DNA of 64,000 bases from Apis mellifera (GCF_003254395.2 NC_037645.1:1684722-1748721); one strand, 5' to 3'. Shown: positions 41,825 to 54,942, counted from the first letter of the stretch. Notes: generated by a model from the sequence alone, not told the origin. Made by a program: numbers and translations.

Positions 41825-41893
<69 letters not shown>

Positions 41894-43976
41894 ATAATAT
41901 ACAATTCTTTAAATTATAATGAGCACGTTTGCATAAAATAAATATTATTATAATAAATTATTTTTTTCTAAACTTTTTATGATTGATTACAATTTTAACA
42001 TAACTTTTTTTCGAACAATACATTACATAACCTAAAAGTAAATATTTGAAAATCAATGGATTTTTTCAAAATCTTTATCAAAATGTAAATAAAAAGATAC
42101 ATCAAACATGAAAACATGAAAAATCTTAATGTGCTATTTGATAGACAAAAAAAAAAAAATAAAAATAAAAATTAAGAATAAAAAAGATAATCATTGCAAA
42201 ATTAATGTTATACTAATATTTTATTTTATATAAATTAATTATATATGTAAATTTCAGTTATGTCACTGTTAGTTTCCGGAGCAGTAACGATTGCCTTCTA
42301 TTATGTCGTTAATTCGACACAAAATTTGATATTATCCTGCGTATTCGAAGCTCTAACATCTCTCGGTATCTCACTGGTTTATTGCGTAATCGTCGACATG
42401 TTCCCGACGAATCTCAGGTAAGCAAATCACTCAGAATATCGTCTGATTTATTTATTAGGGAAACAAGCAAATACCATCGTCAAAAAGATTTACAACCATT
42501 TCTGTAACTAATTACTTGATGACAACCGAGGACAAAACAATGGTATAACAGTAAACGACGTATTTGTGCGAATTTTAATCTTATAATTTCACAGTTTATC
42601 TAATTGCATCGTTACGTCAATTTGTTGCGATGCATAAAATAAGATACCAATAATTAATATATTATACCATCGAATAGATTGTAAAATGGAAAAAATTTAT
42701 TTCATAAAAATTGCGTCTGTTATAATAAGATGGATATAATCAATAATTTAAAAAAATATATGAGAAAAAAATTATTTCTGTGTTTGATAATATCGCAGAT
42801 TGAAATTAATATCGATCGTACGTTTACATAAGAAAATTGTATACATACATGCGTAGTTTCATATACTACTGAAATTCTTCATAAAAAAGACAAATCGAAA
42901 ATGAAGAATAAAATTTTAAAAATATATCAAGTATACGATATTTCATTTACAATTTTTTTCTCAATTTATATTTTCATATATAATTTTTAACATTATAGAT
43001 TTTTGTTTGATATTTTTTTCGATTATTTTTTCTTCCATCTAAATTTTATTTCATAAAAATTTTAAATAAATTTTAATTTATAAAAAATTCAAAAAATTAA
43101 AATATTTTTTGCATTATGATAAAATAACAAAATTTTATTTAAATAAATTTTATTCTTTATATTAAAATTATTTCTTTATAAAAAATCATAACCTCTTCGA
43201 TAATACATGTATGTATGCAGATCATATATATATATTTATATTTGAAGAAGTAGTTTATTTTTATTTCATCAATGTTTCTTTCAGAAAACAAATTATTTAA
43301 TTTTTAGAGTAATGGCTGCGGCTTTATCTCTCACCATGGGTCGATTAGGCGCACTAGTCGGTAATTTAGTGTTCGGCTACCTAATTGACTTAGCCTGTGT
43401 GATTCCTATAGTTTTATTCGCAGCATTTTTATTCGGTAAGTTATTTAAATATTAAGAATTCTTATTAAAAAAAAACATATTAAAATATTAACAATAATTA
43501 TTAAATTATATGCTAAATATCAAATTGTATATATTTTATACACATATATATTAAATACAATACTGTATATTATAAATATATATGTACTATAGCATAATAT
43601 ATATATATTATATACATTATATAATATATGTTAGTATCCAAAATTTACATACCAAAAATTTGCAAATAGCCAGTCATCAATTTTTATTAATTTAAACGAT
43701 TTATGATAAGATCTGATTGCAAATAGAAAAAACTATTAGTAATCGATATGATAGCTAGTAAATCACATTGTCGATAGTTTTCTTTTGATACATATACGTT
43801 ATAAATGAATATCGTTACTGGTATTAGTAAATTTTTAATGAAAAAAAGAATTATTATTTTAAAATATTTTTTATATCAATATTAAACATATCAATTAATT
43901 TGTTAATACTTCTTTTTCAGTATGTGGATTTATGTCTTTCTTGTTGCCGAAAACAGGAAAAGAAACTCTCGAATAA
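34649..43976 (+). CDS. SV2-like major facilitator transporter, gene 2 (509 aa, 11 exons)
   Basis: This is a paralogue of gene 1 in the synaptic vesicle glycoprotein 2-like family, with twelve predicted helices. Coding exons: 34649-34652, 36508-36564, 38320-38481, 39023-39185, 39803-39924, 40194-40432, 41043-41263, 41596-41813, 42258-42417, 43308-43435, 43921-43976. All splice sites are GT-AG and phases match, giving 509 residues. The first coding exon is only ATGG. Its choice rests on an A at -3, a GTAAGG donor and an in-phase N-terminus (MGLDFLADGGADFEHAITVT). Motif A is intact (GCLADIKGRK, Asp88). Family marks include GEFQPTKYREKCLCWMEM, FPESPKFL, and a loop between helices 7 and 8 with sequons N333-K-T and N347-G-T plus cysteines. 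Exons 3-6, 9 and 10 have exactly the lengths of those in gene 1. Only the intron inside the helix 7-8 loop is placed differently. Introns carry two palindromic elements, a long inverted repeat and a (TA)n run. Confidence 0.9.
34755..34895. mobile_element. Palindromic MITE-like element, copy C (intron 1 of gene 2)
   Basis: The left arm has TTGTTAAGTTATTGGCGATT followed by GGAGGAAGCGAGATAGAATA. The right arm, on the opposite strand, reads TTATTTATCAACTTATCC followed by GGATGAAGCGAAATAAAAA. The arms are more diverged than in copy B but use the same modules in the same order. Confidence 0.45.
35304..36232. repeat. Long inverted repeat (hairpin) in intron 1 of SV2-like gene 2
   Basis: The left arm at 35304-35477 is the reverse complement of the right arm at 36057-36232. 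By eye there are about four substitutions and two one-base gaps over about 175 bases. The spacer of 579 bases is AT-rich and non-coding. Outside the arms, TATTATTAATAATATTATTA occurs near 35262-35281 and again, inverted, near 36308-36327. This hints that the original inverted segment was longer and later gained or lost about 50 bases on one side. It could be a foldback transposon, an inverted duplication or the source of a long hairpin RNA. The whole lies inside the intron 34653-36507 and would be transcribed with the gene. Confidence 0.85.
40520..40705. mobile_element. Palindromic MITE-like element, copy D (intron 6 of gene 2)
   Basis: The left arm has AAGTTGATATAAAAATGTTG, TTTATTTATTAAAG and TTAGATGAAGAGAAATAGAA. 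The right arm mirrors it with AATAAATAAAACTTAATCG followed by ATATTTTTTGCAACTTTTG. Arm order matches copy B. It lies inside the intron 40433-41042. Confidence 0.55.
41828..41890. repeat. (TA)n microsatellite beside a splice donor
   Basis: About 30 uninterrupted TA dinucleotides start some 15 bases after the exon 8 donor (41814) of SV2-like gene 2. The run is self-complementary and likely length-variable. Confidence 0.9.
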
Positions 43977-44851
43977 TTGAAATACGACTCGTCTCCTGAG
44001 GAAAATTGAGTGATAAAAATATTTCCAGAAGTGGAAGAACAATCATACGCATTGACAAAAATTGTCTTAGCGTTTGAATTACATTTTTACAAAAACTAAC
44101 AATGTATTTATTACGATAATAATGATCGAAGGAAATGTTTCGATTTCTACGAATGTTTCGATTCTTATAAGATTATGAAAGATATTCAACAAAAAGAGTA
44201 TATTTTTATTTTAACAGCACATAGATTCATGTAAATATGTAATATTTATTTTACAAATATTTTACATACTATTTTAAAGAAGATTAAATCATATGATCGT
44301 AAAGTAAATAAGATAATGTATAGACGTGATTAAATTTTAAATTGTGCGCCATAAGTATTTGATAAAATACTTTATTTATAAATATATGTCAAAAAAATAC
44401 TATTTAATCTTTATAATCTTTATATATTTATTTAAAAATACCTGCATTCCTAAACTTAAATCTATTAACATGATTTTAGAACATATATAATTTTGAGGTT
44501 AAAGTTATTAATTTCGAAGTTAAAGTTATTAATCACAACATTATACGAAAAATGCTATTAATAAATTTTTTCCTATAAATTTAATATGAAATTTATCATG
44601 TAGTATAATAATGTAAAAAATTTTTAAAGAAAAAGACCATAAAAAAGAAAAAAATTTTTAAATTTAATTTTAAATCCAAATTAAAATAATATATTTAATA
44701 CTATATCTTGTGGATATTTATTTAATTATGTTATTTAATTAATTAATATAGTAATATAGTAATTTTAATTATAAAACTAGAAATGAATGTTCACATTGAT
44801 AACATAACCTATCCTGTATTGCTGAATATCTAGATTATAAGTTAAAGAAAG

Positions 44852-45151
44852 ATGAAACATGGCAACGTAACGGCAAGAAAATATCTAAAAGCACTTATTA
44901 TAACCAACAAGCGAAAACGTTCGGTAGTGAAAATTACGACATTTGGTTGTGTTAAATGCAACGATGAATCGCAAAAGATAGTCGATATTGATGAAAAAAA
45001 GTAGACATATATGTATATTGCAAATGATCGACACCGTGTTCCGTCCAATGATATAATCTTCCTTGAAGTCAAGGAAAATCTTGTGGCGCTGTTTCAACAG
45101 CTGATCAACTGGCACAATCTCCAAGCAAAATTCTTGTTTCCAGTTAGCTAG
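44852..45151 (+). CDS. Two in-frame small ORFs in the YOD1 leader (50 and 46 aa)
   Basis: An ATG at 44852 opens a 50-codon frame ending in TAG at 45002-45004. The same frame resumes with ATG at 45011 and runs 46 codons to TAG at 45149-45151, just 17 bases before the YOD1 start. Base use is clearly more balanced than in the flanking DNA, and the peptides look protein-like, with a CVKC motif in the first. I do not recognise either. They may be upstream ORFs, a small gene with an internal stop, or a decayed gene. The opposite strand is also open over part of this region, so strand is not certain. Confidence 0.3.
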
Positions 45152-45168
45152 GTGATTCGCGATAAACG

Positions 45169-46262
45169 ATGGCCGAATATGTATTGAGAGTTAAAACGAA
45201 ATCAGGTCAAAAGGTCGTGAATGGATTGCTTCCGCAGGATAAACTTGGCAAATTACGATCAAAACTTGTTGAAATAACAGGAATACCAGCAGAGGCACTT
45301 CATGTTCTTGGTGGTTTTCCACCGAGACCAATTAATCTGAATGACGAAACGAATTCGCTTGAAGTGTCCGGCATCATTTCAGGAGATACCTTGATTGTTG
45401 AAGAAAAATCGCCACTTTATAATGGGAAACAAAAATCAGAAGAAATCGGACGAACACACATCGTTGACGAGAAAAATTTCACGAATACACCTGGTGTATT
45501 AATGAAGAAAGTCGTACCTGCAGATAATTCTTGCTTGTTTACCAGCGTTGGCTATGTACTCAATGGTATATAATATAAATTATATAAATATATTCATATC
45601 AGAAATTGCAATATATTTATAAATATATTTTCAGGTAAAGTGGATCCTAGTTGTTCAAATTTTATGAGAGAGATTATAGCAAATGCAGTAGCATCTGATC
45701 CTGAAGAGTATTCAGAAGCTTTTTTGGGCCAACCAAATCCTGAATATTGTAAATGGATTTTAAAACCAGAATCATGGGGTGGAGCTATAGAACTGTCAAT
45801 ATTATCTAAATTTTATGGATTAGAGATAGCAGTAATTGATAGTATTAATGCTATAATCAATAGATTTGGAGAAGATCAACATTATCCTCAAAGAGTTTTT
45901 CTAATATTTGATGGAATTCATTATGATCCTTTGTATTTAGAACCACTTGATGTGAGTAAAATTTTTTATATATTCTTAAAATATGATATAAAAAGTAATA
46001 TAATTTTTTTTTTTTATTACATTTTTTCTATTCATATTCACAGGGTAGCAGCATTCAAACAATTTTTCCTACCGAAGATGAGAAAATATTATTTGAAGCA
46101 GCTGAACTTGCAAAAGAAGTAAAATCTAGTCGTCAATTCACAGATATTCAAAAGTTTATGTTAATATGCAATGATTGTAAAATCAGATTAAATGGTCATA
46201 TGGAGGCTCGGCAACATGCCAAGGAAACAGGTCATATGAATTTTGGAGAAGTAGCTGTGTAA
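45169..46262 (+). CDS. YOD1: OTU-domain deubiquitinase YOD1/OTU1 (310 aa)
   Basis: This is a cysteine protease that trims ubiquitin chains and works with the p97/VCP ATPase in ER-associated degradation (known of the family). Exons: 45169-45565, 45635-45951, 46044-46262, in phase across GT-AG introns, giving 310 residues; family members run about 300-350. The N-terminal UBX-like domain spans roughly residues 1-80 and includes the conserved GGFPPRPI. The OTU domain follows, with catalytic motif DNSC at 119-122 (Cys122) and His228 in GIHYDPLY. It has the family's WGGAIELSILS segment. The C-terminal C2H2 zinc finger uses Cys280, Cys283, His296 and His302. The start codon is in a normal context, 17 bases after an upstream stop. 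The gene sits 1.2 kb downstream of SV2-like gene 2 on the same strand. Confidence 0.95.
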
Positions 46263-47283
46263 TAACTAAATTAATCTTCAATAATTATCAATCATTTTTG
46301 AGTGGACTGCTATTGAGAATCCTACTAAATTCAAGTCTCAAGCAGAATTTTCTACCTAAACGAGGCTTGTAAGCAGATCAGCTATTTAATATTAATACTT
46401 TGTTATTAATGTAAGATGTATGCAGTGCACTATGAGGATTGTTTAGATATGTAATTTACACAGATTTTTAATTTTGTCTAAAGATTGATATTTCTAAACA
46501 TCAAAATTTATATAATAACCTTTATCACAATATAAACAGTTGTAACTTATTATACCCAACACATTTTATCCTCAATAAGTATATTTTTATGTTTATTTTA
46601 TTGGAAGATTTATTTGAATTTTAAATTAAAATGAAATTCTACATATTTTATTTTAATTTGACAACAAATTGAATTATCTGTTTTAACAAAAAAAAAATTA
46701 TTTATTTTTACAAATTGAACAATATTAATTTTTATATGAAAAAATAAAATATTTTCGGAAATTTATTAATAAAAACAATATGTTAAACATATTCTTTGGT
46801 AAAATTAAGAGTCTGTGATAAAATTTGCCTAAATGGAATTCATTGCCTTATTGGCAATAAATGTGTTCCATACCATAAACATAAATATAATATATATATA
46901 TAAAATATATATATACATTAAAAAAAATAAATCATAAAGTTAATTATGAAGCGAAATAAAGTTTCAATTAGTTTTGTTTTCAATGGCAAATCACTTTAGT
47001 ACTGTTAATAGTGAATTTTATACGATATATTTGATATAATTTAAATTACTACTCTCAGGAGAAAAAATGAATCACTGTTAATACTGAATAATATCACATT
47101 TTTATTAATAAAGATATTACTCAATGAAAAACTACAAAATGCCATTTTAAAAAATTTGATCTCTATTGCAATAGTTAATTTATGATTTAAATACAATGCA
47201 TATAATATTATGCATATAATACAAAAAATAAAAATATATACTTACTTATAACAACTATTAAACTTATATATGTATATATATAC

Positions 47284-47314
<31 letters not shown>

Positions 47315-48401
47315 CACATAATATTAGGATATTATAATTATTTTGTTATTACCATTTTTACGCGTGTATTGTAAAAATATACGAGTTTCGATAAAGAGAA
47401 AAAATGAAATTTAATTTTTATAATATTTATGTACGATATTTTTTAGATAATTCCAGCATAACTTTTTTTATATAAATAATATAGTTTATTATATGACTAT
47501 ATTATATCATTAAATATAATGTCTACTATGGATCTATTAGATTCAAGTAAAAAAAAGTTTATAACTATTTATCATTCAGGAAAATTCATAATAGATTTGC
47601 AAGTTTATATTTATATAGCACATATTTTATAAATCATATCGTTTTGAAAAATTCAAATCAGCATTTTGCATTTCGTTAATAATTAATTTTTTACGAAAAA
47701 AATTTTTTGATGAAATTTTTTTAATGAAATTTTTTCATCTTCAAATATTAAAAAATTATAGATGTTTAAAATGGTCACCTTTTAAAACTATTGTTAAAAA
47801 ATGATTTGAAGAAATTTCAAATTAAAAATAATTCGAAATAAATAAATCACTTATCTAATTTCATAATCTAAAAATGAACGAATGTAAAATTTCATACATG
47901 AAAAAAAAAATTATAAATAAATTACTTTTGAAATAAACTGAATAAAAAAAACCAAAGATACATATCGTGTTAAATTTGAATTTTAACGAATGAAAAGTGG
48001 AGGGAAATATTAAATCATGTAAGTTTCGTTTTCATCTCACAGAGCGCGTAAGAAGTGACCCGAACATATATAGATGGCGGGTTGTCATTAAAACAGAAAC
48101 GATGCACCATATTTAGTAGGCTACTAGCCATAGTGAAAAATTGTTGATTGTATCTTTTAGTTTTATATGAATATAAAAGCTAATAAGAGGGGAAATGTAA
48201 TCCATTTTATAGAGTAATGGCAACAATAGCTTCTTGCTTTTAGTTACAAAAAGCAAAAGCTCTTGTCTCAAAGTGAGACATCGGATGTCAGTCGTGAAAA
48301 TCTGGGCATGTTGTGTGAAAAGATTATTGATATAAAAAAATGTCACTGATGTCGTCAACAATACGTTCAATCCAAAGAAATTTATTGACAAATAGGTGAA
48401 G
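46263..48401. other. Interval between YOD1 and the LMBR1-like gene
   Basis: The first few hundred bases are YOD1 3' untranslated sequence. The middle is AT-rich with TA/CA runs. From about 48035 the sequence is less AT-rich (GAGCGCGTAAG, ATGGCGGG) and is the likely promoter and leader of the LMBR1-like gene. Confidence 0.55.
47265..47320. repeat. (TA)n/(TATG)n microsatellite
   Basis: Alternating purine-pyrimidine repeat of TATA and TATACA units, intergenic. Confidence 0.8.
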
Positions 48402-51400
48402 ATGGAAGATGAAGCTGATCTTAGAGAACAATTATTTCACAACACAGTACGGGAGAATATTGTGAGTAAAAAATAAAATATTTTTAATCATAGTAAACTT
48501 TTTTTATTATTTATTAGTTTATATAGAGGGTTCTTGAAATTTCTTGCGACGTTCCTGCAATAAGCAATCGCCACGTTTTCCTTACATTTTTTCGCAATTA
48601 AATTCAATATTTTTACGATCAATCTTTTAAATCACGAACATGTTCTTGACATTGAAAGTTAGAAATAATGTAATTCTAGCACCTAACCTTTTATCTATTT
48701 AACTAAATAAAATTTCATTTTTAATATTACCATATATTTTAATAATATAAAAAATTTAATGAATAAAACATAATTAATATTATAATATAAAATATAATTT
48801 CATATTTATATATTTATATTATATTTCATATTTTATTTATAATTTCATATGTTTATATTTATATTTTATGAAATTAATTTTTTATTAAGTTTATAAAAAA
48901 GAAAATAATATTAATTATTTACATATGTTATTGCCAATTTTATATTGGCAAACAGAATTATTATGAATAATAAATATAATATATGAATATAATGAAGAAC
49001 AGATTTACGTAATTTTATTAATGAAATAAATATGTAAATCATTTTAATTACTTAATTAGTAAAATTAATTAATATCATTAAAAAATTAAAAAATTATTAC
49101 ATATATACATATATTTACAAAAGATTTTATCGTTTTTTAAATATTGTGTTATAATAATATAATAATTATTAATTTAATCTTTGTTTAATAATAACTTAAT
49201 TGAATTAACACAGAATAATTATCATTGGAAATTCGAAAGAATATTGTTAGAATATTGTTAAAGTTTTTGCAATATATTTTCTTAATACTTTCCAAAGTCG
49301 TTGACCACATATTATTTTTTACTCTGACCGGTTTTTCCTTCCACCTTGACTAGTTATAAAAAGTGGTTTCTGATCAATTGTGCAGCTTCTTCAATCATTT
49401 CTTCACATACAACAATCATATTTATTTTTTTGAATAAAATTGCATTTTTTTATGAAATAATCGATAGTTTCTACTTGTTGTATTATCATTATGAGCAATT
49501 TATATGTATATTCGAAACATTTTTGAAAGAAATTATTATCATGATTGAATGCTATTTCTTCTTTTTTCGATGGGCAAATATTAACAAAGAGATTCATTTT
49601 AATACTAATTTCGAATTCTATAGAAACACCTTATACATTAAAGAACCAGTGACAAAGTTCTCTGTCTAGAAAAGCTAAAAATATGTCCGGTCAAAGACAC
49701 GTGTGTTGCCATTTTAAAACGCTATAATTTTATATTTTTCATTCGTTTAATTATATTATTTTATTTATTTAATATAACTATATTTTAATTTGATTAAAAA
49801 TTAAAATGTAAGGCGACATATTTCGCAATTAAAAATTACATTATGTATTAATATTCTTTATTATTATTATATATTATAAAATTTTTTATTTAAAAGATTA
49901 TAGTTATTACTAAATAATATAAAACAAAATTACGGTTATCAAGCACGCAAATAAAATTATATATCTGAACTATTACTATTCTCAGCATTCAAATAAACTC
50001 TGCCAACTAAAGAATCATTAGATATATGCTAATCAAAATTAATGTTGTAAGATGGTTGTATTAGCATATTCGTTTTATTTTTTATTATATTAAATATTAT
50101 TATTATTTTTTCTTCTTTTTTTTATTTCATTTTTTAATATATTTATTAGTGAAACATTAAGTATTTTATAACATTAAGTTGTTTGGGAAATTTGTGATTG
50201 TCAATTTTTTATTTTTCATATGATAAATAAACTATATTTAAAAATATGAAATTATATTGAATTTCGAATAAATAAGTTATTTTAAAATAACTTTCTTCAG
50301 TTTTATTTATCATTAAATATGTAGCAAATGTGTGTGTATGTGTTGTATGGTGCGTGCGCGCGCGTGTGAAAACAGAAAAGATTAAAATAAATTTTGATAT
50401 AAAAGCATATAAAAAATATTTATTTTTAGAAAGAATTAATATATAATCTGAGATATTAATTATTCTTTTTTCATCAATCTCTTTTGAATGAACATAATCA
50501 TGATTATGATTATTTTAATATATGATTATTAAAATGTGTATTAAATTATTATACAAATATTATACATATATAATAATTAAATAAATAATAATTTTAATCA
50601 ATAATTTTAGCGAAATATAAAATAATATAAAACAGTTACTATAAAAGACATAAATTTCTAATTATATTTTTATTAATTGAAAATTTCAAAAAAAATACAA
50701 TATGACAAAATTAGAATTTATTGCAATTTGTTTTTAAAAATAAATTTTTTTATTGAAATGATATTATTAATAATATTTATTAATATAATTATAATATTAA
50801 TTAATAAATAAATTCGGGTCAATAATAAATTGATTTATTATATATTTATGTAGTATATATTTATTATAAGTATATAATATATTATTTGTTATAATTATTA
50901 TTAATATTATTTGTACTATTATTATTGGAATAGGATTAAATTTTATATAAAATAAAATTTAGTTTCAATATTTTTAATGAAATCAATAATTGATAAGATA
51001 TTGATATTAAATTGACGTTAATAAGTAAGAACTTTATTGATTCGATATCACTTCTACAATAGCCTGATATATTTCTATAATATTTTGATATCATTTAAAA
51101 GGAAACGCTATCCACTTATTATGTGACAGTCAGAAAAAGAAACGAATGGAAATTTAATGCTTATGTACTCAATAATCAAGACATTATATCGGAAGTTATA
51201 TGTTGTTTAAGTTAATAGCAATTCACAATTTTTGAACCGATTTCTATTTTAAAATGTATTTGCAATAAAATTATTACATAGTTTTGTTAAATATTTAAAT
51301 TTAGAACAAGAATTGTTAATTCTAGTTATATTTAGATATTTAATATCTAATTTAGAAGAATATTTAAAAATATAAAATAGTTTAATAAAAAATATCAAAT

Positions 51401-54400
51401 TCAATTCCTAATTGATAGTTTTATTGTTCCATAGATTTTTCTTTCAAAATTTCAATTATAATTTACAAATACTTGATTTATATATGTTTACATAATTATA
51501 AAGATTAAAGTATTTTTTTCTTAGTAATACAAGTAATAAATATAAGTAAAATTTAACCTAATATTGACGTCATTAAACTTATTTAACGTATTGTACACAT
51601 TATTTCGTTACACTTGTAAAGCTGCAACTAATCTTCGATTCTCGATATTTATTTTTAACTTCACAATTTTTATGAATGATTTTGATGCTTTTCTTTTCTA
51701 TATGCATTGAAATATTTAAAATATTTTATTAAATTTTGCATTGAGTATTATTGTATTATTAGCATAACTTTATTTAGTAAGTATTGTTTTTAATAAAAAT
51801 AAATTTATTAATAATAGTATATTGTCTCAATATACAACTGTAAATAGATACAATGTCCAAAGTAATATCACAAATGTAATTTTATAATCTATTGAAGGTC
51901 ATTCATTTTCATATTGTTTACGCACTTGCAGTTATATATCAATTTGTTTTCATTTTTTTTTTCTTTTTTTTTTTCTCTTTCTTTCTTTAGCACAAGCATA
52001 TGCATTTATAGCATGCGTCATAGTGATTGCTATTGTAAAATACTATATGTTAGACTTAAAATGAAATATAGAATATTTCCTATCATCCTAAACATTATAA
52101 AGATTTTGCAAAAAAATTAATCTATTGCAGAAAAATTAATTTTAAATGATTGAAACATAATTTAGAATTTTATTGTAATCTTATTTTTTTCTCATTTTTT
52201 TTTTAAATATAGAAAAAAAAAATATAAATATACATAATAATAATGAAATAGTTGAATGGAAAAATTTGAATGTTGTATAAAATTCAAAAATAGTTCCGAA
52301 ATAGTTTATTCAATGTGAATAATATTATTAATTTTTTCGCAAACATTTCTATTACATGAATCAAATCATAGTGCAATCGATTGTAATTCTTAAATAAAAC
52401 GTATCGCACGTTTCTATGGTCGTTACCAAAGTGATTCGGTACTAGAAAATTGATTTATGTTATTATTCTACATGAGTTGCGCTTAAACCTAATATTTAAT
52501 CAAAATATGCATTAAAGTTAGCAATCTAGATATTTATTTTATTTTTTAATGATTAAATAAAATTATTATTATATATATATTTATCGGGAAAAATAATTAA
52601 ATTGAAGAATTACCATAATTATAAAAGTATAAAAATATAAAGAAATATATTTTACATCATTACAGATATTCTTTCTTCTGTTCCTGATTCTCTATGTTTC
52701 AAGCTACGCCTTAATTGCGAAGTTTCGACGAAGAGACCGTGAAGATTATTTTTCCGTTGATGAAGATGAAGCAACGGTTTACAGAATCAGTCTTTGGTTA
52801 TGTACCGTTGCTCTGGCTGTTTCTGTCGGAGCAACCTTGCTGCTTCCGGTTTCGATTGCAAGCAACGAAGTGTTGATATTATACCCGAACAGTTATTATG
52901 TTAAGTGGCTCAATAGCTCACTTATACAAGGTATAAACGCATGAGTCATTTATAAAAAAATTTATCCATTATTGTATTATAATTTTTGAAAAAAGAGATA
53001 ATAAGAATTTAATTTTTTTTAAATATTATAATAGAAATCATTTAAAAATTTATAAAAATATAATTATAACTTTTTAACAATTAGGTTTATGGAATCATGT
53101 ATTCCTCTTTTCAAATTTATCTCTCTTCGTATTTTTACCGTTTGCATATTTATTCACTGAATCAGAAGGATTTATTGGATATAGAAAGGTAAGATTAATA
53201 AACTGATAAAAAACTAATAAAATCAATAAATTTATAGATTAAGCTTTTCAGAAAAAATTAATTTTTAATTTTTTAATTGCAGGGTTTAATGGCTAGAGTT
53301 TATGAAACTGTGACAGTTCTTTGTTTATTGGGAACACTTGTATTAGGAATGACATATGTTTTATCAGCACTAATAGATTATCAGAAATCTAGCCTACACA
53401 CATTGCTCAGTATGTATATAAAGAATATATAATTTTTTAAAAATAAATGTATAAAAATTATAATTATAATAAAATTATAATATAATTTTTCTAGATTTAT
53501 GGAGTTACTATTTGCCTTTTCTTTATTCTTGCGTTTCTTTTGTTGGAGTTGTTATGTTATTGCGTAAGTTTAATAATTAAATCTAAAAAATTATTATAAT
53601 ATAAATTTATTAAAAATATAAAAAACATTCATATTTCGTTAAAATACTAATAAAATCATAATTTATTCTTGTAGTATGTACACCAATGGGATTTGTACAG
53701 TTATTCGGAGTAGTTGGCTCATTTCTCGTAAAACCGCAGTTCCTAAAGAATTTAGATGAAGAATTCTCTGCATATAGATTAGAAGAAGATTGTATTCATA
53801 GAAGGTCAATTATTTATTATTATTTTTATAATTTTTAAATTTTAAATTCATTACTTTATAAGAATGTTATTGCATGTATAGATTACAACATGCGAAAGCG
53901 ACGGGGAAATCATATGTTTCGCCAGTGCCTATGTCGATATTAACTTGTGGTTTAATATTGGAAGATGATGAATTTCTTAACGCAAATCCAAATTTAATGT
54001 GCTTAAGGAATGGTGCTCTTCAGCATGGATTAGCTCAGTATTTGAAAAATATTCAGAAACGAAAGAATATTTTGGATCAGCAAAGGCGAACATGGTGGGT
54101 TCGACGAACTTTGCTGTATCCTCTGGCCATGTTAGCATTATTTATACTTTCCACTGCCACAGCTTTGTTAGCAGTTCAAAACACATTAGAATTGCTAATT
54201 GGTATTAAAGCATTACCTTTGAGTACAAGGGTTAGTATACAAATTACTACATATTAATTACTACATATTAAATAAGAAAGGAATGAAATTTTTATTTTGA
54301 ATTACATAATCAAACAATAATATATTTAACGAATTCTTAGCAATTCACTCTAGGTATCAGCTCATTATCGAAATTAGGTCCTATTGGAGCCGCAATTGAA

Positions 54401-54913
54401 GTGGCAGTAATTTTGTATCTAGCTGCTACGAGCGCAATAGGTTTGTACACACTTCCTGGTGTTAAACGCGTTCGACCTCGACTTCATTCCACACCTCTTA
54501 TTCATCTTATTGCAAATTGTGCTCTTCTTCTTGTATTGAGTTCAGCGTTACCATTGTTGTCTAGAATATTAGGTAACTATTATTTAATAATTTGAAACGA
54601 ATTCAAATAAATAAATTTATCATTACTTTTATAATAATTTTATAAATAATGCATTTTTGGGTTATTTATTTCAGGTATGACGAACTTTGATTTGCTCGGC
54701 GATTTCGGTCGTATTGAATGGCTTGGTAATTTCAAATTAGTACTATTTTATAATTTAATCTTTGCTACGGCAGCGATTAGTTGTCTAGTAACGAAATTTA
54801 CGGCGACTGTTCGCAAAGAAATTTATGTCAGATTAAGGAGTAGCTTGATAGGAATTTTTAAGAATGACGGTAAGAAAAATTCTATAGGAATATGTCCTAC
54901 AAAAGAAGATTAG
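48402..54913 (+). CDS. lili: LMBR1/lilipod-type multipass membrane receptor (524 aa, 9 exons)
   Basis: This belongs to the limb region 1 / LIMR family of about nine-pass plasma-membrane proteins, called lilipod in Drosophila, where it promotes BMP signalling in germline stem cells (known). Exons: 48402-48461, 52666-52930, 53085-53188, 53283-53409, 53495-53563, 53675-53804, 53882-54230, 54341-54572, 54675-54913, giving 524 residues in phase. Family marks are the start MEDEADLREQLFHN, FFLLFLILYVSSYALI (first helix), LLLPVSIASNE, WNHVFLFSNLSLF, LGPIGAAIE, NCALLLVLSSALPLLSR and LLGDFGR. A charged central loop (roughly residues 235-335) includes KRKNILDQQRRTWWVRR, probably a short coiled coil. The exon 6 donor is GTCAAT, weaker than the others, but the junction is in phase and fits the family. 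Intron 1 is 4.2 kb. A polyadenylation signal lies 24 bases after the stop. Confidence 0.93.
48462..52665 (+). other. Intron 1 of the LMBR1-like gene
   Basis: This 4.2-kb AT-rich intron holds simple repeats and short chance frames. A slightly less AT-rich patch lies at 49260-49700 without a recognisable product. Nothing else is supported. Confidence 0.7.
50331..50368. repeat. (GT)n-(CG)n microsatellite
   Basis: GTGTGTGTATGTGTTG turns into TGCGTGCGCGCGCGTGTG, an alternating purine-pyrimidine run within intron 1 of the LMBR1-like gene. Such DNA can form Z-DNA (inference). Confidence 0.8.
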
Positions 54914-54936
54914 ACTGACTTCCGTTGTAAACAGAG

Positions 54937-54942
54937 AATAAA
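54937..54942 (+). terminator. Polyadenylation signal of the LMBR1-like gene
   Basis: AATAAA lies 24 bases after the stop codon; a second copy lies at 54961-54966. Confidence 0.5.

Noticed and set aside
44842..45124. Two minus-strand frames upstream of YOD1
   Set aside because: They overlap the plus-strand small ORFs, start with TTG, and show no recognisable family; kept only as a reason for doubt about strand.
48113..48391. 92-codon minus-strand frame before the LMBR1-like gene
   Set aside because: Antisense to its leader, non-ATG rich AT coding, no family.
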